From positions 1 through 64,000 of the forward strand of contig JAEVZU010000193.1 in NCBI GenBank assembly GCA_023392075.1: 64,000 nucleotides of DNA, given 5' to 3'. Position numbers and translations under genes: made by a program. The stretch comes from Bacillota bacterium (GTDB lineage: Bacteria > Bacillota > Clostridia > Acetivibrionales > DSM-1351). Below, piece by piece: positions 44,471-53,113 of the stretch (position 1 is the first letter of the stretch; every line of letters starts with the position of its first letter). Below the pieces are notes generated by a model. The model ran no database searches and was not told the DNA's origin. It worked only from the letters and a program-made list of their open reading frames with translations.

Positions 44471-44481
44471 TTAACCCGTTG
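44471..44481. repeat. Family A end remnant A8 beside the GH95 truncation
   Basis: TTAACCCGTTG is identical to the first 11 bases of the family A terminal repeat (compare the right end of A2 in reverse). It is 22 bp beyond the premature end of the GH95 gene. No other part of the element is recognisable. Confidence 0.5.
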
Positions 44482-44502
44482 CCGGATTTTAATATAGTGG
44501 TC

Positions 44503-44871
44503 TTATTCATAATTCCCGGCCTGTTCATGATTTTCAAAATACAGATACAAATCTCCCAGGGGCTCATAATGTCTTTGCCCCTCAGGTGTTCCGGATAAGG
44601 CCATACAGGCCAGTCTTTCGGCCTTGTCGATTTCTCCCCCGGCAATCAATTGCCGGATTTCAGGCAGATATTTCAGGGCATCCGGGTTATTTCTGTCCCT
44701 TGGTCCGCCATACCATACACTGTCTTCGTTAAGTTGAATCCGTTCAGCAGCTATACCGCCAAATACCATTCCCCCCAGCCTTCCATTTCCCACAGCCAGA
44801 GCTTCATTCCATCCTGCCTGTATGTCTGCGGGCTGACCATACCAGAGTTTCAGCACATTATTTGTACCCAT
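44503..44871 (-). pseudogene. Truncated GH95 (alpha-L-fucosidase family) gene, N-terminal 122 codons only
   Basis: The 122-residue product matches the N-terminal domain of GH95 enzymes: LWYGQPADIQAGWNEALAVG, then GGMVFGGIAAERIQLNEDSVWYGGPRDRNNPDALKYLPEIR and RHYEPLGDLYLYF. GH95 proteins are normally about 750-800 residues with a catalytic (alpha/alpha)6 barrel, which is entirely missing. The frame ends at NYE-stop. Start at 44871 with AAGGAG 9 bp upstream is intact, so the fragment may still be translated. The intact ancestor would have removed alpha-L-fucose or alpha-galactose-type residues, complementing the GH2 and GH38 enzymes on each side. A family A end remnant is at the breakpoint. Confidence 0.85.
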
Positions 44872-44933
44872 CAGGAAATTCTCCTTAAAAATCATTTTAT
44901 TTTTCCCAGGAACATGAATGCCGGCATTTTCTT

Positions 44934-47900
44934 TTACCCACCATATCCGAAAACCTTGAACTCTGAAACGCTCAGCGGTTTTAGAGCTACATTGGTTATC
45001 ACAAGTTTGACATACCTTGCTTTCTGTTTATTAAAGCAAAGGATGACCTTGCCGTCTATAAAGGACAGTTTCTCTTCATCGGACACATTATATTCTTCCT
45101 CCCAATGCTTGCCGTCCGTACTGAATAATAGCACAAAGCTTCTGGGAGTATTAAGCCTTACACTTGTATCTTCCATACGTGAATTGAATTGAAGCTTTGC
45201 TATCTCATATACAGACTTCAGATCTGACTGAAGATACATGCCTTTTACCTGTGTTTCGGAGGACTCCCAGAAATATCCTTTACCTTTTGTTATATTATCA
45301 CAAATTTCCTGATTGGAGTTAGTGATAAATTGAAACTGCTCTCCCACTATTTCCTGAAATCCTTCTGATTCCAGGGAAAACTGCAGGTCAAGGCTGTCGC
45401 TGTCCTTGCGCCTGAAAACCACAGATAACGGAGCTGCTTCGTTTACCTCTCTATTTTCCTTGATAACAAGCTTATTCCAGCCATTTTTTAAAGGCAGGGC
45501 GGCGAGAGCTATCTGTTTGCCTTCCGATATGAGAGTATTGTTCAGATATAGCTCTTTCCTGTTTTTATTCCTTATCTGAACCTCCATGAGATCAGGATTT
45601 AGCAGCAGGTCTGTTCTGTCTGACGGAGAATGGATATATAGGCAATAATAGCAATACGGTTCATTTTTGCCCGAATCACTGTCCAATAAATCCAAAACTC
45701 TCCAAAACCCGGCTCCGACTTCCTCAAACCTGTTAATTTCAGGGCTCATACTCTCCGGCTCCAAATTGTTTTTTGAACTCAGAACAAGTGCCTTAGTCAC
45801 CTTGCTGTCGTAAATCCCTTCATGCAGAATATTTTCAAATTCATCGGACATTTTACAGTTTACTGTAAGTCCCATATTGGAGAAAAACCGGCTTGCAAGT
45901 CTTTCAAGCTTACGGTTTGCATAGGACATATCAATCTGCCCCAGTATGACCTTCACTGTGTTGATATGAGTCTCAGCCAGGCCGTAAAGCGGAGTTTTTG
46001 TTTCCTGTTCACTCCTGAGTATTGATACTGTTTTACGATCCTCTCCCTGAAAATTCCACATTCTCCAGTTCAAATCAGCGTTCTTTAACAGGCCTTTGAC
46101 CTTCCGGTCATCTTTAATCAGGAAAGGCCTTTTGCATATGACTGTCTCCTGGCCTGCTTCAAGACCGTACAAATCCCCGGCATGAATGCCGTCAGTCAAA
46201 GCAGTGTCCTTGCCGGCTTTTATCAGCTGGTACAGAGGTTTCTCAACTACTTCGATATATCCTTTGAGACTGTCAGGCAGTGTAGCCTCATCAAAATTAC
46301 ACAACAGGATTTGCTCTGCGTTATATGGCATTATTTCATCCAGGTAATCCAGCCTGCGGCTTCCGTCTGCCACCAGGAGTTTTACTTCCCGCAGCGACCT
46401 TATTTGGTCTCTGTTTTTAACCTCTGCCAGTGTAAAGTCTATTCCCATCTTTTCAAAGCTGCGGTGCATATCCGAATCCTTCTTCGAAACCAGGACACAT
46501 TCATGGGCTTCGGTTTTACCGGTTTGAGCAGCATATGCAATCAAATTCGAGAGAAGTACCAGGGCGGCAGGTTCCTCTGCAGCCCACTTTAAAAGCGGAA
46601 TGGTACTGACCAGCTGCACTGCTTTCCCGTTCTTGATATCAAGTATCAGAGGAATACCTTTTCCGGTACAAAACAGATTAAATGCACTTACACATAAATT
46701 ATCCTGGAAAGTATTATTGCAAAGGTATCCGTTACCCCAATTGAACAGGTCCTCTTCCTCCAGATTTTCCATAAGCGTCCTGTCATCTACATTTAAAAAC
46801 GCATTTTCAGCCGAACCATGCGAAAGCCATGATTTGAACCCATGCTTTTCGGGCAAAAGATCCAGTACAGAGCAGCCCGCCCCGGTCAAGCCGGCCGCCG
46901 CCTCTTCCGTACACTCCTCAAGCAGATAAATGTCTATCCCTTGAGTAAGTCCGCCAACTGTTTCTATTCCCGATTTCTCAAAAAATTCATTGGCACCCAG
47001 CCCTGAACCTCCCAATATTCCTACTTTTCCGAAACCACCCATAAAACTGAAAATGTGGTTTTTATTATAAACTTTTATACTGCAGACATCCTCAAAGACA
47101 ATATTATCACGGAATTTCATTAAAATCCTGAGAGATAACCTCTCAATAGAATCTACAGCCGGAAGATCAAATTCTATATCCAATTCCTCGTAGCCGGCGG
47201 GTTTTACCAGGACACTTTTATTTCCGCTCCCGAGAATTTCTCCTCTCTGTTCCATTTGCCATTCCAGTATGTATTCCTTCTCTTCAAAAGAATCATTGAA
47301 AACCGATATTTTTTTAGCTCCTGCTTCTCCGTTATAATAACGGGACCTGCCCTCTTCAAAGAAAAACCTTTCAGGAAGGTATGCCTGCCTCACCCATTCA
47401 AATACCGTATTGGGAATATATTCAGGCAGACTGTCGTCGTAGCCGGCGTTCAAGGTTGAAATATAAGGGCCGGTCCTTGTTGGTTTGACACCCGGCAGGG
47501 ACAAATCCGGATAATTTATGATCCTTTCCTTAAAGGGCAGTGGTTTCAGGCCATACCATACCAGATTAAACACACATACCTGTGCGGCCCATTTTCTTTC
47601 ATGCTTCAGGTTTTCAAAAAGTTCCCGGCCAATGGCTTCAAGCCTCCCGTCAAAGGACAGGTAGGTTTTTTCACCGTACTGATTGCATACACAATCCGGT
47701 GTTGCATAATAAAGACTTCCCATCTCTCCTATTGTAACAGGCTTGTTTACATTTTCAGGACCCTTTTTACCCGGGTAGTGCAGAGAATAAACATCAAGCC
47801 TCCCGCCCATATCCTGGCTTCCATCTCCGCTGACCGGACGTGTGGGGTCAAGACTCCCGGCATATTCAGCCAGTAAAAACAATCTTTCGTTCAGCTCGTT

Positions 47901-49202
47901 TTCGTCTTTTACCCCGTCATCCGCCGACACTCTGTACGCCATTATGCATTCGTTTTCAACACTCCAGATAATGATGCTGGGATGATTTCTGTCACGTTCT
48001 ATCATTCTTTTAATATGTTTCTTGCCATTTTCCACAAATTCCATTGAGTAGTGGAATTCACAATGGGACGCCCAGATGGATGTCTCATCAACAATCATCA
48101 TTCCCATCTCATCGGCCATATCAAGGAAGAATTCAGGATAAACCTGTGCGTGGAGCCTTATGCAATTCACATTGGCGTCCCTGGCCATTTTATACCAGAG
48201 CCTTGCATACTCCTCATTCTGATATGCAAAACCCATATAGTGCCAGGAATCATTTCTTAAATTTATTGGAGTTCCATTCAGGTAAAACTGTTTTCCTCTG
48301 ACCTCAAAGCTTTTGAAGCCAAATCTTGCAGTTTTGACATCTACTATCTCATTGCCGCTATGGAGAATCACATCTATGTAATATAACTCGGGGGAATCAG
48401 GCCACCACTGCCTTATCTCATCCTTTATGCCGGAATAGTCAAAGATGAATTCAACTGAATTCCCATTGACGGGCAAACCGCAGGCCAGCTTAAAACTCCT
48501 GTCACCCGACCACTCCCTCAGGACCATACCAACGGTGAAATCTTCTCCCCTGTCGGCGGCCAGATTTGCATCAACCCTTAATATATTGCTGTTGACGTCT
48601 GTCCTGACAAAAATATCCGTAATATGGTCATACGGATATACATTCAAATATACATCCTGCCATATGCCGCCCATGGTCTTGCCCCAGAATGAACCGGTAG
48701 GATATTCTATCCTGTTTTTACCCGCTTCATTTTTATATCTGAAGGCGTCAAGCTTCTTCACACCTACCACCAGTGTATTGTTCATACCGTATTTTACACA
48801 GTCCTGAACAGGAAATTCATGCGGCAAAAACCCATCTGCGTCGGTTGAGATCAGTTTACCGTTAATATAAAACTCACTGTAAAAAAGTACCGCATTAAAT
48901 TTCAGGGTAATTACTTTTCCCAGCCATTCTTCATCAATAAATATTTCTGTTTTATACCAGCCGCTTTGGGCGTTTTCCCATGCTTTGGGGTATTCGGGAT
49001 ATAAATTGAATTCTCCGCCCCTGAGGAATATTTCTTCTTCCCCACAGGTCAGCTTTTCAGGACCTGCAAAAGTATTTATATTCCAGGGAGACGGAACCTT
49101 GATCTGAGTTTTGTCCCATTTCCGGGGTATCCGGTCCAATGTCCCGTTTCCGGGGCAAAAATCCCATAAACCGTTCAGACATATCTGTTTTCTGTTATTC
49201 AT
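44934..49202 (-). CDS. Very large GH2 family glycoside hydrolase with C-terminal F5/8C-like domain
   Basis: A 1422-residue protein. Residues 1-190 are the GH2 sugar-binding jelly roll (LNGLWDFCPG, then YKTEIFI and FYINGKLI), 190-300 the immunoglobulin-like domain, 300-620 the TIM barrel. Acid/base Glu is in NHPSIIIWSVENE (about 418) and the nucleophile Glu in PVTIGEMGSLYY (about 493). From about 720 to 1300 the sequence is unusual, including a GATase/beta-galactosidase-trimerisation-like Rossmann segment (KVGILGGSGLGANEFFEKSG). The last 120 residues resemble an F5/8 type C (CBM32-like) domain. No signal peptide: cytoplasmic. Substrate could be a beta-mannoside, beta-galactoside or beta-glucuronide. 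Start at 49202 follows CAGGAGGTTGATAGC. Confidence 0.85.
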   Translation of the reverse strand: MNNRKQICLNGLWDFCPGNGTLDRIPRKWDKTQIKVPSPWNINTFAGPEKLTCGEEEIFLRGGEFNLYPEYPKAWENAQSGWYKTEIFIDEEWLGKVITLKFNAVLFYSEFYINGKLISTDADGFLPHEFPVQDCVKYGMNNTLVVGVKKLDAFRYKNEAGKNRIEYPTGSFWGKTMGGIWQDVYLNVYPYDHITDIFVRTDVNSNILRVDANLAADRGEDFTVGMVLREWSGDRSFKLACGLPVNGNSVEFIFDYSGIKDEIRQWWPDSPELYYIDVILHSGNEIVDVKTARFGFKSFEVRGKQFYLNGTPINLRNDSWHYMGFAYQNEEYARLWYKMARDANVNCIRLHAQVYPEFFLDMADEMGMMIVDETSIWASHCEFHYSMEFVENGKKHIKRMIERDRNHPSIIIWSVENECIMAYRVSADDGVKDENELNERLFLLAEYAGSLDPTRPVSGDGSQDMGGRLDVYSLHYPGKKGPENVNKPVTIGEMGSLYYATPDCVCNQYGEKTYLSFDGRLEAIGRELFENLKHERKWAAQVCVFNLVWYGLKPLPFKERIINYPDLSLPGVKPTRTGPYISTLNAGYDDSLPEYIPNTVFEWVRQAYLPERFFFEEGRSRYYNGEAGAKKISVFNDSFEEKEYILEWQMEQRGEILGSGNKSVLVKPAGYEELDIEFDLPAVDSIERLSLRILMKFRDNIVFEDVCSIKVYNKNHIFSFMGGFGKVGILGGSGLGANEFFEKSGIETVGGLTQGIDIYLLEECTEEAAAGLTGAGCSVLDLLPEKHGFKSWLSHGSAENAFLNVDDRTLMENLEEEDLFNWGNGYLCNNTFQDNLCVSAFNLFCTGKGIPLILDIKNGKAVQLVSTIPLLKWAAEEPAALVLLSNLIAYAAQTGKTEAHECVLVSKKDSDMHRSFEKMGIDFTLAEVKNRDQIRSLREVKLLVADGSRRLDYLDEIMPYNAEQILLCNFDEATLPDSLKGYIEVVEKPLYQLIKAGKDTALTDGIHAGDLYGLEAGQETVICKRPFLIKDDRKVKGLLKNADLNWRMWNFQGEDRKTVSILRSEQETKTPLYGLAETHINTVKVILGQIDMSYANRKLERLASRFFSNMGLTVNCKMSDEFENILHEGIYDSKVTKALVLSSKNNLEPESMSPEINRFEEVGAGFWRVLDLLDSDSGKNEPYCYYCLYIHSPSDRTDLLLNPDLMEVQIRNKNRKELYLNNTLISEGKQIALAALPLKNGWNKLVIKENREVNEAAPLSVVFRRKDSDSLDLQFSLESEGFQEIVGEQFQFITNSNQEICDNITKGKGYFWESSETQVKGMYLQSDLKSVYEIAKLQFNSRMEDTSVRLNTPRSFVLLFSTDGKHWEEEYNVSDEEKLSFIDGKVILCFNKQKARYVKLVITNVALKPLSVSEFKVFGYGG

Positions 49203-49286
49203 GCTATCAACCTCCTGGGTCATGTTATGGTTAAAGCCGTATAGCGGCCAATATTCGTTTACTCCCATATCCGATTATATTCAATT

Positions 49287-51176
49287 TCACAATCCTGTAA
49301 TATTTCCATCACTGTCGCAGCAGGGAATTTTTATTTTTACACTTGTTCCCATTCCCAGCCGGCTGGTTATGGACAATCCGTATTCATCACCGCAAAAAAG
49401 GTTTATCCTTTTCATTACATTGTATAAGCCAAAGCTCTTCCTATCCTTTCCGGAATCACTCATTATTTTATCAATGGTTTCCTGCTCCATGCCATCACCG
49501 TTATCACTGACATCAAATATTAAAAGATTCTCTGCCTTTTGTCCCTTAACAGTTATGAGACCTTTTTTCTCCGAATTCCTTAACCCGTGTAAAAGTGAAT
49601 TTTCAACTACAGGCTGCAGGATCAGCTTAATACAGTTATATGAACAAATGTTTTCATCCACATCTATCCGGTAATCAAGATCCAGCTTGTAAATTTTCCG
49701 TATCAGATTTATATAGGCCGTAATGATATAAATTTCATCGGACACTTTGATAAAAATATTCCCTTTGCTGAGACTTGCCTTATAAAAGCCGATAAGATTT
49801 TCGGTTATTTCATATGCATCCAGATTTCCGCATTTTTTAGTGATCCATCTTATAGCCGTCAAACTGTTATAAAGCAGGTGGGGATTGATTTGTTCCTGTA
49901 ACAGCTCATACTCTATTTTTTGGGAATACAGTTTAACCTTATATTCGGTTTCAATCAAATGATTAATTCGTCCTAGCATTTCATTAAACTGCCGATCCAG
50001 CTCTCCGATTTCATCTTTTCCCCGTATCTCCTGCAATGGGAGCGTAGTATCCTTTTTAATCCTGTGGATTTTTGTTGTAAGATGCTTTAACCTCTTTGTG
50101 ATGGTTTTGGACAATGTCAGCATTATCAGCAGCGAACCTGCAAATGACAAAAGGCTTATTGCCAGAGTGGTTACTACAATTTCGTTTGTTTTGGTTTCCA
50201 CCGTATTCCCTGAATCCACCAGAACCATTTTCCAGCCTGATATTACCGAGGTTTCGTAATATACACCGGCATCTGCGCCATTCACCTTCAGATGTCCTAC
50301 TCCCTTTTCACCTTTTTGAATTATATTATTGAGTGCAGTCCTGAAAGCTTCCGATCCATCTGCCAGCTGCCCGCTGCTGCAGACAAGGCTGCCCTCCTGA
50401 TCCATAAGAATGGCCGAGCAGCCTTCCCGCGGAGTAATGCTGTGCAGTATATCTCCAATGGAGTCTAAGGGTATGGCAAGGCTGATAACACCCAGATTCT
50501 CCATTGTTTCAAAATTATAGAACTGCCTGTTCAGGGAAATGACTTTTATTGGAGTATCACTATTCTGAACGTATTTATTTTCGGTGTATGCAGGTCTCCA
50601 GAAAAAAGAACTCTTACTGTCCTTTGCTCTTCTATACCACTGCTCGCCATCCAGCTGTTTAAAATTCAATATGCGGATATTATCATAATTATTATTCATA
50701 AATATGCTGTTTATGGAATCGTTATTTGAATAAAAGGTCAGAAATAACCCAACACCGTTTTTCAAACTGTAGCTCGAATATTTCAGATTGGAATATTTAT
50801 ACTCATTTAAAAGCGGCAGCACTTTTTGACTGAAGTTCGTATACATTTCCAGAAGATCACCGTATTCATTATATTTAACCGATAAAATTCTCTGCATATT
50901 GCGGTCGCTGAACAATATATCGCTCCTGTTGACCACACCCTCCATATAAAAATCCACAATGTCTCTCATTTGGCGGACGGATGAAGATAAAAACCTTTTC
51001 TCCGTTTCCACAAGATTCTGGTTTGATATGAGATACAATTTTGTACCCAGGATAATAACAGGTACAAGTGTAATTATTATATTGATTGTATATAGTTTTT
51101 TCCTGATTTCAAGATCATAGAGAAAATTGGATAACAGTTTGTATAAAAAAGTCAAAATGTATTTAAAAAAACGCAA
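49287..51176 (-). CDS. YesM-type sensor histidine kinase
   Basis: A 629-residue membrane kinase: helix at about 30-52, an extracellular Cache-type sensor domain (55-335), second helix (340-362), HAMP (365-420), His_kinase domain with the phosphoacceptor in LLQEQINPHLLYNSLTAIRW (about residue 443) and an HATPase with VVENSLLHG and DNGDGMEQE. Such LytS/YesM kinases sense extracellular sugars. The start is a TTG at 51176 with GGTGAAC upstream, placed in the last codons of the response regulator gene; no in-frame ATG is nearby. It is 7 bp after the YesN-type gene and upstream of the GH2 gene, so it likely controls the hydrolase and upstream transporter genes. Confidence 0.9.
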   Translation of the reverse strand: MRFFKYILTFLYKLLSNFLYDLEIRKKLYTINIIITLVPVIILGTKLYLISNQNLVETEKRFLSSSVRQMRDIVDFYMEGVVNRSDILFSDRNMQRILSVKYNEYGDLLEMYTNFSQKVLPLLNEYKYSNLKYSSYSLKNGVGLFLTFYSNNDSINSIFMNNNYDNIRILNFKQLDGEQWYRRAKDSKSSFFWRPAYTENKYVQNSDTPIKVISLNRQFYNFETMENLGVISLAIPLDSIGDILHSITPREGCSAILMDQEGSLVCSSGQLADGSEAFRTALNNIIQKGEKGVGHLKVNGADAGVYYETSVISGWKMVLVDSGNTVETKTNEIVVTTLAISLLSFAGSLLIMLTLSKTITKRLKHLTTKIHRIKKDTTLPLQEIRGKDEIGELDRQFNEMLGRINHLIETEYKVKLYSQKIEYELLQEQINPHLLYNSLTAIRWITKKCGNLDAYEITENLIGFYKASLSKGNIFIKVSDEIYIITAYINLIRKIYKLDLDYRIDVDENICSYNCIKLILQPVVENSLLHGLRNSEKKGLITVKGQKAENLLIFDVSDNGDGMEQETIDKIMSDSGKDRKSFGLYNVMKRINLFCGDEYGLSITSRLGMGTSVKIKIPCCDSDGNITGL

Positions 51177-51183
51177 GTATCGT

Positions 51184-52812
51184 TCACCGCCTTTTCCCTT
51201 CTCTGTATTCCTTTGGTGTCACTCCTGCACAGCTTTTAAACAATGAATTAAAATATGCAGTATGTTTATACCCCACCTCCTCAACTATTTCATATAATTT
51301 CATATTTGTATTCAACAAAAGTTTTTTGGCCTTCTCCATACGGACCCGTACTATATATTGAGGAATTGTCTCGCCTGTTTCGTGCTGAAAAAGAGAATTC
51401 AAATAGTTGGGACTGAAAAAAACCCTGTCTGCTATGTTCTGAACCGTAAGTTCCTGATCAAGGTACTCCTCAATATACTTCCTTACCGCTTCAACAACCT
51501 TTCTGCTTTTTAAACTGTTTTTGTCTGCAATCCACGCTTGAGCCGAAAATAGTATGTTCTTGACCCATTGCTGGATATCCAGAATGGTTTCAAACTCTAT
51601 CAGTTTTTTCCAAACCACACTTCTCTGAGTAAATATCTCCTCAAAATCCAAATTTATTTCAGCCATCACCAGTTGAACGCATATAATGATGCTGTAGGTC
51701 AGGTCTTTTACAGAATGCTCCGACATGGTGCAGTCTTTACCGGAAAAGTACTTCGCCATAAAGCTCATAACCTGGTTAGGCTGATTTGACAGTAATATCA
51801 TACGTATATCCGACTTCAGCGTGCCCAGATCAATTGCTGCTGCCTCCTCGCCTTCCTTTAATTCATCGATATTAAGCAAATGTCCCTTGCCTACGAAAAA
51901 TTTATGTCTCATCGCATTGAGGCATTCTTTGTACTGCAAATGGGTTTCGGTAATTCTGCCGAATGCTTTCCCCAATACCAGCGTCATTTCCGGAAGCCCG
52001 GAGCATCTGATCTGCTCCATTATTTTCCGGGACAATTGTACGGCAGTATTATCTCCGTTGATTAAAAAACCGTATACCGTAACGTTAAAAAGTATAATGA
52101 AATGAATAGCATCAACCTGGATGACAATAATTTCTTCCATTGAACTTGAATAATTTGAAAAGCACTTTTCCACAATATTTGAGACCTTTATTTCAATCAG
52201 CTGCTTTTGTTCCATGGATAAGTTACGAAGGACTTCAAGATCATCAATTTCCATGACCAGCACCTGATATATTCCTTTTTTGATAGGAATATTAAAATAT
52301 TTCATCTGATTCCATAAGGCTTCCTCATCATGACTCCCTTCAAGTATAAAGCTTCTGATAAATCTCTCTTTCAGGATCGGAAAACTCTCCTGAAGCCTCT
52401 TTTTGATTTCTTCCTTTTCTTTGGCCAGCTCCGTTTCCTCATTCATTTTTGCTATGAGTGTACCAAAAACATTGGAGATTTCATCATTCTGCAAGGGTTT
52501 GGTAATATATGCCGCAACATCAAGCTTCAATGCCTCCCTTGCATATTCAAATTCACTGTAACAGCTCATGATAACCACCTTGACGCAGGGATTGATTTCT
52601 TTAGCTGCTTTGATAAATTCCATCCCGGTCATTTTAGGCATTTGAATATCGGTAAGAATAATATCAGGCTTGTATTCCTGCATTTTCTCAATAGCATCAA
52701 TTGCATTGGAGAAGGTTTCAGTAACTTTAACAAAAAGCTCATCCCAGTTAACGATGGATAAGGCATCATCCCTGTCATAAAAATTATCATCAACGATTAT
52801 CATCTTGTACAT
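51184..52812 (-). CDS. YesN-type response regulator with AraC DNA-binding domain
   Basis: A 542-residue response regulator. Residues 1-125 are a receiver domain (IIVDDNFYDRDD acidic pocket; phospho-Asp in PDIILTDIQMPKMTG, about residue 55; Lys in AAYITKPLQ). A 300-residue middle region typical of YesN proteins follows, then a C-terminal AraC double helix-turn-helix (VQNIADRVFFSPNYLNSLFQHETG, then LYEIVEEVGYKHTAYFNSLFKSCAGVTPKEYR). Phosphorylation by the YesM kinase encoded 7 bp downstream should switch on sugar-use genes nearby. Upstream is a 301-bp gap mostly filled by repeat A6. Confidence 0.92.
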   Translation of the reverse strand: MYKMIIVDDNFYDRDDALSIVNWDELFVKVTETFSNAIDAIEKMQEYKPDIILTDIQMPKMTGMEFIKAAKEINPCVKVVIMSCYSEFEYAREALKLDVAAYITKPLQNDEISNVFGTLIAKMNEETELAKEKEEIKKRLQESFPILKERFIRSFILEGSHDEEALWNQMKYFNIPIKKGIYQVLVMEIDDLEVLRNLSMEQKQLIEIKVSNIVEKCFSNYSSSMEEIIVIQVDAIHFIILFNVTVYGFLINGDNTAVQLSRKIMEQIRCSGLPEMTLVLGKAFGRITETHLQYKECLNAMRHKFFVGKGHLLNIDELKEGEEAAAIDLGTLKSDIRMILLSNQPNQVMSFMAKYFSGKDCTMSEHSVKDLTYSIIICVQLVMAEINLDFEEIFTQRSVVWKKLIEFETILDIQQWVKNILFSAQAWIADKNSLKSRKVVEAVRKYIEEYLDQELTVQNIADRVFFSPNYLNSLFQHETGETIPQYIVRVRMEKAKKLLLNTNMKLYEIVEEVGYKHTAYFNSLFKSCAGVTPKEYREGKRR

Positions 52813-52891
52813 ATTCCTGTCAGCTCCCAGTTTTATGGCTAAAGGGAATACCGCAAAACCAAAACAATTGAAATATATGCAAAAATGTCAT

Positions 52892-53056
52892 AGTGCTCCC
52901 ATAATGACTTTAATAAATGGATTGCTGACATAGTACAAGCCTGAAATTTGTATGACTCATCACAAGTATTCCAAAATACTTTGTGTTTCACCTACATTTT
53001 CAGGCATATACTATTTAATGGAACTGCCCATTTATTGAAGCTGTACTTGAGTACTA
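52892..53056. repeat. Family A foldback element copy A6, 165-bp core, reduced centre
   Basis: The left arm AGTGCTCCCATAATGACT and following CCTGAAATTTGTATGACTCA match copy A4; the right arm ends TGAAGCTGTACTTGAGTACT. The centre is cut down to a short AAGTATT/AATACTT hairpin; hairpins 1 and 2 are absent. It lies between the lipoprotein gene (stop at 53114) and the YesN gene. Confidence 0.75.
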
Positions 53057-53113
53057 TAATCAGTATTCATTTATTACAATTGCTCTATTTTGATACGGTC
53101 CCCCGGATTTTTA

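Noticed and set aside
44503..44871. A genuine short gene of 122 codons
   Set aside because: The product matches only the N-terminal part of the much longer GH95 family and stops in the middle of a conserved domain.
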